This document shows positions 18,454 to 27,154 of a stretch of 55,058 nt of DNA, in pieces. The position numbers and the translations under genes were made by a program. This DNA comes from CAZPRW01 sp964577805 (GTDB lineage: Bacteria > Verrucomicrobiota > Verrucomicrobiia > Opitutales > JAIRKQ01), in the NCBI GenBank assembly GCA_964577805.1, contig CAZOAG010000005.1:1-55058 (forward strand), in the 5' to 3' direction. The notes beneath the pieces are model-generated. The model saw only the letters and a list, made by a program, of their open reading frames with translations. It did not search any database and was not told the origin of the DNA. The stretch's first letter is position 1. The number at the start of each line of letters is the position of its first letter.

Positions 18454-18771
18454 TCAAAAAGCTAATAACTTAAGACCTATAATTCCCGCCAAAATCATCA
18501 ATATGCAAATAAACCGCATAACTGTTGCAGGCTCATTAAATAGCAGTATTCCAAAGATGACTGTTCCAATAACTCCAATGCCTGTCCATATTGCATATGC
18601 TACTCCTAGAGGAATGTGTTTCAAAGCAAGTGCCAAAAAATAATAACTCGCTATCATTCCTATAGCTGTTAATATGCTAGCACAAGGTTTTGAAAATCCA
18701 TTGCTTATTTTTAACCCTACAGCCCAACCTATTTCAAATAATCCTGCTATTAACAAAAAAACCCAATGCAT
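18454..18771 (-). CDS. sugE: SMR family exporter, SugE/Gdx-like
   Basis: A 105-residue small multidrug resistance protein with four membrane helices. It matches the SugE/Gdx branch, which exports guanidinium in exchange for protons. WVFLLIAGLFEIGWAVGLK contains the essential membrane glutamate (Glu13 or nearby), and YAIWTGIGVIGTVIFGILL and GIIGLKLLAF are subfamily signatures. It is a single gene. I looked upstream for a guanidine riboswitch and saw none; the ATG also lacks a ribosome-binding site. Subfamily assignment is strong by pattern; guanidinium specificity is known for the family and is inferred here. Confidence 0.9.
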   Translation of the reverse strand: MHWVFLLIAGLFEIGWAVGLKISNGFSKPCASILTAIGMIASYYFLALALKHIPLGVAYAIWTGIGVIGTVIFGILLFNEPATVMRFICILMILAGIIGLKLLAF

Positions 18772-19040
18772 TTTAACGATAAATATTAAAAAATTTTAAT
18801 TTGATCACCTCAACGCAATCAGGCGGAAACTTGACCAATTTTTCCTGAAAAGCAACATTTAACACTCTAAAAATATTTTTTATTTTCGTAATTTTTAACC
18901 AAAACACCAAATTTAGATATTGTAATCGCAGGCATTACGATAACATCTACTGTTAGGTAAATTTTATGCAAAAACGCATCAACTAACATGACATAAATCA
19001 TGCTTGCAATGATGTTTGTTCAGTCTTATCAGATAATACA

Positions 19041-19898
19041 GTGCATGAACGAATTACAGTAATTGATATCGGCAGCGGGTCGATGAAAGCATCTGTGTTT
19101 GGATGCTCTGATAATCAGTTACAAACATTATCTAGCCTGTCATGTGGTATTCGCTTGTGCAACAACATTGGATGTAATATATCATCTCGGAAAGCACGAT
19201 TGACAAATGGGTTTATTGAAAAAATCATTGAATTGTCAGAAAAAAATCAATCGAATAAAATTATTGCTGTTGCAACACAAGCAGCACGTATGGCAAATAA
19301 TTTCCGGCAATTACAACAACAAATTGCGACAAGATTCGGAATAGAAATAGTTGCAATTTCCGGTGAAGACGAAGCAAAATTATTCGCATTGACAATAAAT
19401 CATACTCTCGGGATAGATAAATTTTTATCATTTGATATGGGATGTGGCAGTATAGAATTTGCAGAGTTTGATAAAAAAATATTGAATGTTTGGAGCCTGC
19501 CAATTAGCCCACTAGAATTACGTGATATGAACGATCAATCACACATTGAATCACATATCAACGAACTTCTTTCAAAAGTAATATTGGACAACCAATCAAA
19601 ACATGCTTATCCTGTTATTGGGAATGGTGGAATTTTGCATGTCGCCAAAACATTATTACACCGGCAAGATGAAATAGGATTGCCATACGATGCACTGAAT
19701 AAATTATATCATGTACTGATCAATAAATCGGAAAAAGAAAAACTTGCCATGGGAGTGCCTCGCACCCGCGTTGATATAATCCAATACTCCATTCTAATAT
19801 TATTAAAAATTATGCAGTATATGGACACCAATGAAATCGCAGTGACTAATGGAAATTTGAGGACAGGACTAGCATTAAAATATTTTAAAAGGTTCTGA
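19041..19898 (+). CDS. Ppx/GppA family phosphatase
   Basis: A 285-residue protein of the exopolyphosphatase/pppGpp phosphohydrolase family (ASKHA fold), which breaks down polyphosphate or pppGpp in the cytoplasm. The first phosphate-binding loop VIDIGSGSMKASVF is at residues 7-20. The family motif SFDMGCGSIEFAEF lies near residue 135, in place of the usual DIGGGSTE. GNGGILHVAKTLL follows near residue 195. It is shorter than two-domain enzymes and corresponds to the core only. The frame starts at GTG (19041); no suitable ATG is in frame nearby. The stop overlaps the rluD start (TGATG), so the two are co-translated. Confidence 0.85.
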   Translation: MHERITVIDIGSGSMKASVFGCSDNQLQTLSSLSCGIRLCNNIGCNISSRKARLTNGFIEKIIELSEKNQSNKIIAVATQAARMANNFRQLQQQIATRFGIEIVAISGEDEAKLFALTINHTLGIDKFLSFDMGCGSIEFAEFDKKILNVWSLPISPLELRDMNDQSHIESHINELLSKVILDNQSKHAYPVIGNGGILHVAKTLLHRQDEIGLPYDALNKLYHVLINKSEKEKLAMGVPRTRVDIIQYSILILLKIMQYMDTNEIAVTNGNLRTGLALKYFKRF

Positions 19899-20821
19899 TG
19901 ACAGAAACACCACATATTTTTACTGTCAATGAACAAGATAACAATCTTCGCGTAGATAAGTTTTTAGCCATTCATGTTACTGAACTTAGTCGCTCTCAAA
20001 TAAAAAAGTCATTTATACATAATAATATTAGAATCAATGATATCGTAGTTCACGCTGACACAATCGTTCATACAGGAGATACTATCGTTGCTAATTTAAT
20101 ACATCCACCAGAAACAGCATTACAACCATCCCAAATAGCATTAAAAATTCTATTCGAAGATGATGATATCATTATCATCGATAAACAACCGAACATTGTT
20201 GTTCACCCTGGAAATGGCACTACATCACCGACATTGGTAGAAGGTGTTTTAGCTCATACACATTTGAGTACTTTAGGCGGTAATTTACGACCAGGTGTAG
20301 TACATAGATTAGATAAAGATACTAGTGGAATAATAGTATTTGCAAAGTCTGACATCGCATATTTAAATATGATAAAAATGTTCTCAGAACGTCGATTACA
20401 AAAGTCATATTATGCCATCGTTTGCGGAACATTTGATAAACAACATGGAATAATTGAATGTCCTATTGGACGGCATACTACACAACGAACAAAAATGGCA
20501 GTAATCACGTCTGGAAGACAAGCAGTAACACATTGGCAATTCGACAAGAAATTATCGTATAATTTATCAGCATTGAAAATAAAAATACTAACAGGACGAA
20601 CACATCAAATCCGTGTACATCTATCTCATATAGGACATCCATTATTGGGCGATACTACTTATGGATATAAAACAAATTATATAACAAATATAGTTCCACC
20701 ACGTGTAATGTTGCATGCCAGTAATCTTGAATTTTGTCATCCAATAACAGGAGATAAAATATCGATTGAATCACCATTGTCAGATGATTTCTGTACTGTC
20801 ATAAATGAATTATCATGTTAA
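19898..20821 (+). CDS. rluD: Pseudouridine synthase, RluD family
   Basis: A 307-residue RNA-modifying enzyme that converts uridine to pseudouridine, most likely in 23S rRNA. An S4 RNA-binding domain (about 14-75; RVDKFLAIHVTELSRSQIKK) precedes the catalytic domain. The signature HRLDKDTSGIIVFAK holds the catalytic aspartate near residue 141, followed by GRTHQIRVHLSHIGHPLLGD. Length and domain order fit RluD/RluC. It starts within the stop of the phosphatase gene. The choice between RluD and RluC specificity cannot be made safely from sequence alone. Confidence 0.92.
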   Translation: MTETPHIFTVNEQDNNLRVDKFLAIHVTELSRSQIKKSFIHNNIRINDIVVHADTIVHTGDTIVANLIHPPETALQPSQIALKILFEDDDIIIIDKQPNIVVHPGNGTTSPTLVEGVLAHTHLSTLGGNLRPGVVHRLDKDTSGIIVFAKSDIAYLNMIKMFSERRLQKSYYAIVCGTFDKQHGIIECPIGRHTTQRTKMAVITSGRQAVTHWQFDKKLSYNLSALKIKILTGRTHQIRVHLSHIGHPLLGDTTYGYKTNYITNIVPPRVMLHASNLEFCHPITGDKISIESPLSDDFCTVINELSC

Positions 20822-20897
20822 TTTCATATCAAATTTAGTCTTATATCCTGAAATATTCCGAACGATATTTTGTTATTCTGCAGATTGAAAATTTATT

Positions 20898-21290
20898 CTA
20901 ATATCGTTTTATTGTTTGTTTTTGTAGTAACCGATCGATTGCTTGTTGAATTTTTAATAATTGTGGTACAGAACGATTTTTTAAAATTTCTGTCAATCGA
21001 TCAATAAAGTCCTCTGGTGAAAAATTTGCAGTTTCTAATAGAAATAATAATACATTTTCGCGAGAAATTAAATATGTCTTCTTCTTTTCCTTTCCCTTTG
21101 GTGCACTAGCATTATGAACATGTCCTAGAATTTTTTGATTATCGAATGCATTCCGTACATATTGGTCAGTTTTTCCAATGATGGACGCCATTTCTTTTGG
21201 GGAAAACCATTGTTGCGATGATGGTAACAAATTTCCAAAATGTTCTAATGCTTGTTGTTTCTGCCGATAGTTTGTTGTAGTATTTTCCAT
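20898..21290 (-). CDS. Small HTH DNA-binding-like protein
   Basis: A 130-residue protein with a MerR/excisionase-like helix-turn-helix. WFSPKEMASIIGKTDQYVRNAFDNQKILGH runs from about residue 28; a basic patch KGKEKKKTYLISRENVLLFLL follows, then a helical C-terminus. It converges on rluD and is divergent from the chaperone gene at 21569, with 278 nt between, so it could regulate that gene or itself. No known named family is recognised. The role is inferred from the fold pattern only. Confidence 0.68.
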   Translation of the reverse strand: MENTTTNYRQKQQALEHFGNLLPSSQQWFSPKEMASIIGKTDQYVRNAFDNQKILGHVHNASAPKGKEKKKTYLISRENVLLFLLETANFSPEDFIDRLTEILKNRSVPQLLKIQQAIDRLLQKQTIKRY

Positions 21291-21568
21291 GTTATCATCT
21301 GCTATGCGTTCTTAACGACTAGTGAATAGCCGCATAAACTTTTCGTTTCATGACAAATGATATCGAATGCACAAACTGCCAATGGCATGAGATATCGCAA
21401 AAAGAGGATTTCAACCACTTTCTACACGGCATATTGATAATCATTTCCTTCAAAATGTCAAAAGTTTTACATGCCGCTGGCTATGGTATTTATTATTTTT
21501 ATAATAAAGTAATGCCTTTTGCTTGAAACTTTTATCAAAAATCATGTCATGACGATCATCAATCAATT

Positions 21569-23140
21569 ATGATTTCATTTTTACAAAATATTCTGCAAAA
21601 ACATCACAAATGGTTGTTTAGCATATTACTTGTCATCATTGTCGTCGCGTTTGTTTTCACTATTGGAGCAGCTCCTGGAATCGGAAACAAACGTATGAAA
21701 CATCGATATTTTTATGGCTATGATCTTAATGATCGTAAGATGATGGATACTGTCGCAGAGAACGTCATGTACTCGGCAATTTTGAATAAAGATGATATCG
21801 CTATGGCCAAACATACATTGAATATTGGTATGCTACGTCGTATGATGTTACTTGGACTGGCAGATTCTTTCAATGTACCATTACCATCAAATGAAACATT
21901 ATCTTCATATACTCGCTCATTGCCAGTATTTCTCGATGAGGATGGGAATTTTTCTGCAGATATTTATGGTGCGATACTTGAAATGTTTAATCGTACTGGT
22001 GCAGGAGAAGACCGCCTAAAACAAGTGCTATGTGAACATTGGAGAATTCAATGTGTAGAAAATGCAATCATTGGTAAAAATGATTATATCAATCATCAAT
22101 TGGAACAATTCATTTCAGAGCAATATACAGAATATGACTTTTCTGTACTATCCATAAAAAATAATATTAAGTCGGACAGTATTCAAATATCTGAAGATGA
22201 AATTGAGCGGGAATTTGGTGATAATCCTACAAAATATCAACAGCCAGAAATGTTCGCTGTATCAATGATAAAATTCGATAATTCACAGTTCATATCACAG
22301 GTAAAGGAACCTACAGATGATCTGCTGTTAGAATACTTCAATGCTAACAGAGAAAAATTTTCTAACAATGCTAAGTTAGAAGATATCAAGGATACTGTCC
22401 GTGACAGTTATATAAAGTCAGAAAGCATACAATTGTCCGCCGTTGCAGCAGATAATTTTGTGCATGATTTATATGATGATAATGTGTTATTGAACAGTGA
22501 TTCTTTTAATGAATTATTGAAAAAATATAATACACAAAAAGAACCAGTTGCATTATATTCCAGGAAAAAATTACCGGTTGTAAATGGTGTAAATCCGCGA
22601 GATTTATTAATGGCATGTAATCTTGATGATGAACGATATTTTTCTGACCCATGTCAAACAACATTCGGAGCATGTGTGCTTATTCTTGAAGGGAAGAAAC
22701 CATCCCGCACATTGAACCTACAAGAAGCAACCTCTGCCATCCGGGAATTATTATCACATAATAAACAACAACAACAATTTGCAGATCATATCGAACATCT
22801 TCGTCAACGCGTACAGAATGGTGATATAGAAAATGTTTGCAAAGAAGATGGTATTACCCGTGAATCTTTTCAAAATATTTCATTAGCACATGTCGCAGAA
22901 CAAGAAATCGACCCATTATATATTCGTGCACTAGCATCATTGAATAAAAATGATAAAATACGAATAATGGCATTAAACGATGATGAAGTATTGTTATTCT
23001 GTGTTACTGATGTTCATGAACGTACGATATCAGATTTGAACAGCGCTGATGTCATATCCGCACGGAATACATTATGTTCTTCTCATAATCAATTTTGGAA
23101 CAGCATATTTTTGGAAAATCAATTACAGAAAATTAAATAA
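21569..23140 (+). CDS. SurA/PpiD-like periplasmic folding factor
   Basis: A 523-residue envelope protein with a short cytoplasmic N-terminus, one membrane helix (about 15-35, LFSILLVIIVVAFVFTIG) and a large periplasmic part. The region after the anchor has the SurA_N_3-type helical chaperone pattern. Long helical segments follow, including EDIKDTVRDSYIKSESIQLS and the C-terminal helices. I do not see the parvulin GGDLG-type motif, so it may be a chaperone without peptidyl-prolyl isomerase activity. The N-terminus looks like proteins I associate with Opitutia. It is preceded by an AT-rich divergent promoter region; the next gene converges on it. Confidence 0.72.
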   Translation: MISFLQNILQKHHKWLFSILLVIIVVAFVFTIGAAPGIGNKRMKHRYFYGYDLNDRKMMDTVAENVMYSAILNKDDIAMAKHTLNIGMLRRMMLLGLADSFNVPLPSNETLSSYTRSLPVFLDEDGNFSADIYGAILEMFNRTGAGEDRLKQVLCEHWRIQCVENAIIGKNDYINHQLEQFISEQYTEYDFSVLSIKNNIKSDSIQISEDEIEREFGDNPTKYQQPEMFAVSMIKFDNSQFISQVKEPTDDLLLEYFNANREKFSNNAKLEDIKDTVRDSYIKSESIQLSAVAADNFVHDLYDDNVLLNSDSFNELLKKYNTQKEPVALYSRKKLPVVNGVNPRDLLMACNLDDERYFSDPCQTTFGACVLILEGKKPSRTLNLQEATSAIRELLSHNKQQQQFADHIEHLRQRVQNGDIENVCKEDGITRESFQNISLAHVAEQEIDPLYIRALASLNKNDKIRIMALNDDEVLLFCVTDVHERTISDLNSADVISARNTLCSSHNQFWNSIFLENQLQKIK

Positions 23141-23448
23141 TTTTTCATTGCTTTGCGGCATAATATTGTGCAGTCGGACAGAGAAATCTTGATCATTACA
23201 ATAAATACTGCCGCAAAATCATTTCTAATTTTGTCATTAAATTCTATTGTGGTGTTCGTTAAAAGTTTTCTGTAAAATGTTGCCACATAATTTGTAAAAG
23301 TATAAACGGCGCCATAAAATCATATGTATCTAGATCTATTTTTTTGATTACACAATTATATTCGCGCAAACAAACATGCGCTTGCCAGATTATTACAATT
23401 AAAAAGATAGGTATTATAATATAACAATCTGTTCAAATGCTAAAAATA
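23141..23448. other. Convergent gene-free stretch
   Basis: About 300 nt between the ends of the periplasmic folding factor gene (plus) and ruvX (minus). No coding frame and no clear terminator hairpin were found, although the position calls for one. Confidence 0.4.
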
Positions 23449-23892
23449 TTAGTCGTTCGACATAGCATTCAAAAAATCTTGTAAGATTATGACAGCGGAT
23501 TGAGAATCAATCACTCCTGATTTCCTACGTTTTATTGTACGTGCTGCTGATTGATGACCAATGTCAGAGTTTAATGTCTTTGTCGCTTCTTCACTCGTCA
23601 ATCGTTCATCAGAACGAACAATATTAATATCAGGCAATGCTTGTTCTAATTCTTGTATAAATTTATCAACATGATTGGCTTGTTGACCTACCGTACCATC
23701 CATGTTTAAGGGATATCCAATGACTATTGTCTTTACACGTTCCTGATCAACTATTGTCGCTATTTTAGAAATCTTAATATTATCATCATTTGATACTATC
23801 GCAGGAAGCGGAAGGACCATGTCAACATCATAATGATAAATGCTCAATCCAACCCGCTTATTACCATAATCAACGCCCAATATCGTCTTCAT
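23449..23892 (-). CDS. ruvX: RuvX/YqgF pre-16S rRNA nuclease family
   Basis: A 147-residue RNase H-like protein. Family members process the 5' end of 16S rRNA in E. coli and were first proposed as Holliday junction resolvases. The first catalytic acid is in LGVDYGNKRVGLSI (residues 5-18). A second conserved segment is VIGYPLNMDGTVG (near 57-69), then RSDERLTSEEATKTL (near 97-111). The last acidic motif is in GVIDSQSAVIILQDFL. It lies 12 nt downstream of atpC in the same direction and is likely co-transcribed with it. Confidence 0.9.
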   Translation of the reverse strand: MKTILGVDYGNKRVGLSIYHYDVDMVLPLPAIVSNDDNIKISKIATIVDQERVKTIVIGYPLNMDGTVGQQANHVDKFIQELEQALPDINIVRSDERLTSEEATKTLNSDIGHQSAARTIKRRKSGVIDSQSAVIILQDFLNAMSND

Positions 23893-23904
23893 TGAAATCT
23901 ATGA

Positions 23905-24318
23905 TCAATGTTTCGATTTTATCAACTTTTTCGCCATTTGATATTTTACTTTTGCATCCAATCGTTCAATCTCAGCAGGGTCTAAAACATCACGTCGTGC
24001 ACGGGCATCTTCCAATGCTTTCTGCGCACGTATTGTTGCTTGTTCGATCTCTTCTAAATCAGCATCATTTATGCTCAATGACTCATCGGTTAACACTGAC
24101 ACAACATCACCAGAAACACGAACAAACCCAAAATCGATTGCACAATATTCTTGATGATCACTATATTTTGCTACCAATTCTCCAGGTTGAATAATTGAAA
24201 CCAATGGCATATGACCAGCAAATATTTCAATTTCCCCATTCTTCGCTGGCAAAACAACTGACATCACCTCTTTTTCAAGGACAACACCAGCAGGAGTAAC
24301 AATCTTTAACATTAACAT
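23905..24318 (-). CDS. atpC: ATP synthase F1 epsilon subunit
   Basis: A 137-residue epsilon subunit, part of the central stalk, which couples rotation to catalysis and can inhibit ATP hydrolysis. The N-terminal beta-sandwich is clear (LKIVTPAGVVLEKEVMSVVL, NGEIEIFAGHMPLVSIIQPG) and the C-terminal helical hairpin follows (DLEEIEQATIRAQKALEDAR). GAGGT at good spacing fixes the start at 24318 rather than at the ATG two codons later. Unlike the usual arrangement, it is separated from atpD by 527 nt and is followed by ruvX. Confidence 0.93.
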   Translation of the reverse strand: MLMLKIVTPAGVVLEKEVMSVVLPAKNGEIEIFAGHMPLVSIIQPGELVAKYSDHQEYCAIDFGFVRVSGDVVSVLTDESLSINDADLEEIEQATIRAQKALEDARARRDVLDPAEIERLDAKVKYQMAKKLIKSKH

Positions 24319-24845
24319 AGCAATGACCTCATTCTAACTATATTCTCACAACCCATCGCTACAATCCAAAATTGCAATATCGTGTATTCCAGCAGAAATA
24401 ATTCTTCCTTCTAGATAGTACTAACAAACAACAACATAGTTGTGCATTTATATCCAAACAATATCGTACAATCACCAATATGAACTTTTGAACAATATCT
24501 GACAGCATATTAAAATAGTTGTACAATATTGAATAACACATGCATCCAAACACCAACATGGTTATATTCGAGATTACAAAATAAGCACCCATAGTGCTTA
24601 TGGTTAAATTGGATAAAAGACACACCATTAGCTACTGGCCATGGAATGAACAATATTATGACACAGCAACTATTATCAATAGTAACGCTATCGGGAGATC
24701 CCCACGACCAGCACGATGAATTTACTCTACCACTATAATTCGTCAAGGAATAAAAACCATGCAATGATGACATAAACAGTCTTTGTAACTTGTTTATTAA
24801 GACATTCATATGCATGGACTACTTATCATAAAACACAATGACTAT
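24319..24845 (-). other. Unusually long gap between atpD and atpC
   Basis: 527 nt with no convincing gene; the minus-strand frames of 89 and 101 codons lack starts with ribosome-binding sites and have atypical composition rich in Cys and Trp. The gap contains an 8-bp hairpin (24581-24601). It may be the relic of an insertion or a deleted gene, or it may hold a promoter for atpC-ruvX. Confidence 0.45.
24581..24601 (-). terminator. Hairpin inside the atpD-atpC gap
   Basis: A perfect 8-bp stem (ATAAGCAC / GTGCTTAT) with a 5-nt loop. Read in the direction of the atp genes it is followed by TTTTGTAATC, so it could act as a weak intrinsic terminator separating atpAGD from atpC-ruvX. Confidence 0.4.
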
Positions 24846-26264
24846 TTATTTTTCACGACTGGCAATGACCTCTTCTATCGTCCCTTTCATATAAAAATCA
24901 TTTTCAGAAATATCATCGACCTGGCCATCAAGGATCATTGCAAACCCTTTGATAGTATCCTCTGTCTTGACATACTTTCCTGCAAACCCTGTAAACACTT
25001 CTGCCACATGGAATGGTTGCGATAAAAACTTTTGAATCTTACGTGCTCTTGCAACTGCGAGCTTATCATCTTCTGACAATTCATCCATTCCCAATATCGC
25101 AATGATATCTTGTAGATCCTTATATCTTTGCAATAATGCTTGTACCCCACGTGCTACCCTAAAATGTTCTTCTCCGACAATATCTGCTGATAATGCTTTT
25201 GATGTTGATGCTAATGGATCAACAGCAGGATAAATTGCTAATGATGCGATCTTTCTGTCCAAAACGATTGTAGAATCCAAATGAGCGAATGTATTCGCAG
25301 GTGCTGGATCTGTCAAATCGTCTGCAGGAACGTATACTGCTTGGAATGATGTAATCGATCCATTTTTTGTGGAAGCTATACGTTCTTGGAACTCTCCCAT
25401 CTCCTGGCTCAATGTCGGTTGATATCCTACCGCCGATGGGGATCGTCCCAACAATGCTGATACTTCTGACCCCGCTTGTGAAAACCGGAAAATATTATCA
25501 ATAAATAGTAGGACATCCTGATGTTTTTCATCACGAAAATACTCTGCTATCGTCAATCCGGTCAACCCAACGCGCATACGTGCTCCAGGTGGCTCATTCA
25601 TCTGTCCGAATACCAATGCTACTTTCGAATCTTCAATATTTTCTGTATTGATTACTTTCGATTCACACATCTCATGGAATAAATCATTCCCTTCACGAGA
25701 ACGTTCTCCAACACCAGCAAACACAGAATATCCACCATGCTCATTGGCAATATTATGGATCAATTCCATAATGACTACTGTCTTCCCAACGCCAGCACCA
25801 CCAAATGCCCCGACTTTGCCTCCTTTTATAAATGGGCAGATCAAATCAATTACTTTTATTCCTGTTTCTAAAATTTGAGACCCTGTGTCTTGATCTGTTA
25901 ATGCTGGAGCATGTCGATGAATTGGATATCGTTTTTCTGTATGAATATCTCCACGGCCATCAACTGGATCTCCTGTAACATTTAAAATTCTTCCCAATAC
26001 TTCTGTACCAACAGGCACTTCTATAGGATGGCCAGTATTTTCTACTGACATCCCTCTTGCCATACCATCAGTTGCTGACATCGCAACAGTACGAACACGA
26101 CCATCTCCCAATTGTTGTTGTACTTCTAATGTCACCCGCTCTTCTATCCCATCTCTCGTGACATTTACTACCAGTGCATTATAAATGTCTGGTACTGCAT
26201 CAGTGTCAAATGCAACATCCACTACCGCACCGACAATTTGTACAATTTTTCCAATATTTTTCAT
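24846..26264 (-). CDS. atpD: ATP synthase F1 beta subunit
   Basis: The 472-residue catalytic subunit of F1. All key elements are present: P-loop GGAGVGKTVVIMELI (near 149-163), catalytic glutamate in GERSREGNDLFHEM (near 185), Walker B DVLLFIDNIFRFSQAGSE, and DPAPANTFAHLDS. The length is normal. Its ATG overlaps the atpG stop (TAATG), indicating translational coupling. The intact catalytic site contrasts with the altered P-loop in the alpha subunit. Confidence 0.97.
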   Translation of the reverse strand: MKNIGKIVQIVGAVVDVAFDTDAVPDIYNALVVNVTRDGIEERVTLEVQQQLGDGRVRTVAMSATDGMARGMSVENTGHPIEVPVGTEVLGRILNVTGDPVDGRGDIHTEKRYPIHRHAPALTDQDTGSQILETGIKVIDLICPFIKGGKVGAFGGAGVGKTVVIMELIHNIANEHGGYSVFAGVGERSREGNDLFHEMCESKVINTENIEDSKVALVFGQMNEPPGARMRVGLTGLTIAEYFRDEKHQDVLLFIDNIFRFSQAGSEVSALLGRSPSAVGYQPTLSQEMGEFQERIASTKNGSITSFQAVYVPADDLTDPAPANTFAHLDSTIVLDRKIASLAIYPAVDPLASTSKALSADIVGEEHFRVARGVQALLQRYKDLQDIIAILGMDELSEDDKLAVARARKIQKFLSQPFHVAEVFTGFAGKYVKTEDTIKGFAMILDGQVDDISENDFYMKGTIEEVIASREK

Positions 26265-27154
26265 TATAAACCCTGTATTGCTGCTGATATTTCAATAATT
26301 TCATTTGTAATTGCAGACTGTCGCAATTTATTATACTCTAATGATAGTTGTTTCGATAATTCTTCTGCATTGTCTGTTGCTCCTTTCATCGCTATAGTAC
26401 GGGCACTATGCTCTGATGCTTTCGCTTCCAATAATAAACGATAAACATTCTGACTAAGGAACATACGGGATAACATCGCTACAACAGATGATATATCTGG
26501 CTCAATTATCGTTGGCCGTTCATCATCAATAACATCCACTGCTTGCACATGCATCATTTCACGAAATTTATTCAATTCCACACGGAAATCCACCATTGGT
26601 AAAATATGTTGTATTTCTGGCTCTTGTACCAATGGATTGACATATTTTGCATATACTACTTCCAATGTATCAATTTCACCAGCTAAATATGCATTTTTTA
26701 CAAATTCAATAATTGGGGATAATTCATGATATTCTGTACGATCACTAACATTGAAATGTGCTGTGATATTTTTTTTAGCATTAGATAATAACTGTGTGGC
26801 TTTCTTTCCAACAGTAATATATTTTGCAGGAATATCACCAATTACATTGGCATTAATAAACTTTAATACGTTTTGATTCAATGACCCACATAATCCTTTA
26901 TCTGTCCCGATGACTAATATTCCACGATTATGAATTTCCCGATTGTCGAAAAATGGATGTTTTAAATGTTCTGGCCCGATTTTCGCGATTTCATCTGCAA
27001 TCTCCGTAAGTAATAACATATACGGCCTACCAAAAATTGCCAATTGTTGTGCTTTCTTCATTTTAGAAGAAGCCACCAATTGCATCGCTCGCGTGATTTT
27101 CGCTGTGTTTTGCACAGCCTTTATTCTGCTACGAATCTCTTTTACACCCTTCAT
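26264..27154 (-). CDS. atpG: ATP synthase F1 gamma subunit
   Basis: The 296-residue rotor shaft of F1. The N-terminal coiled-coil helix (IRSRIKAVQNTAKITRAMQL, residues 6-26; VASSKMKKA follows), the GTDKGLCGSLN motif and the C-terminal helix ending LEYNKLRQSAITNEIIEI are typical. It begins inside the atpA stop (ATGA overlap) and ends in the atpD start (TAATG), so the three proteins are translated as a coupled set. Confidence 0.95.
   Translation of the reverse strand: MKGVKEIRSRIKAVQNTAKITRAMQLVASSKMKKAQQLAIFGRPYMLLLTEIADEIAKIGPEHLKHPFFDNREIHNRGILVIGTDKGLCGSLNQNVLKFINANVIGDIPAKYITVGKKATQLLSNAKKNITAHFNVSDRTEYHELSPIIEFVKNAYLAGEIDTLEVVYAKYVNPLVQEPEIQHILPMVDFRVELNKFREMMHVQAVDVIDDERPTIIEPDISSVVAMLSRMFLSQNVYRLLLEAKASEHSARTIAMKGATDNAEELSKQLSLEYNKLRQSAITNEIIEISAAIQGL

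Noticed and set aside
18772..19040. Guanidine riboswitch upstream of the SugE-like gene
   Set aside because: I looked for ykkC-type and paired ACGR-loop hairpin patterns and saw none.
24359..24815. Minus-strand frames in the atpD-atpC gap
   Set aside because: Cys/Trp-rich composition, no ribosome-binding site and no family resemblance; more likely non-coding.
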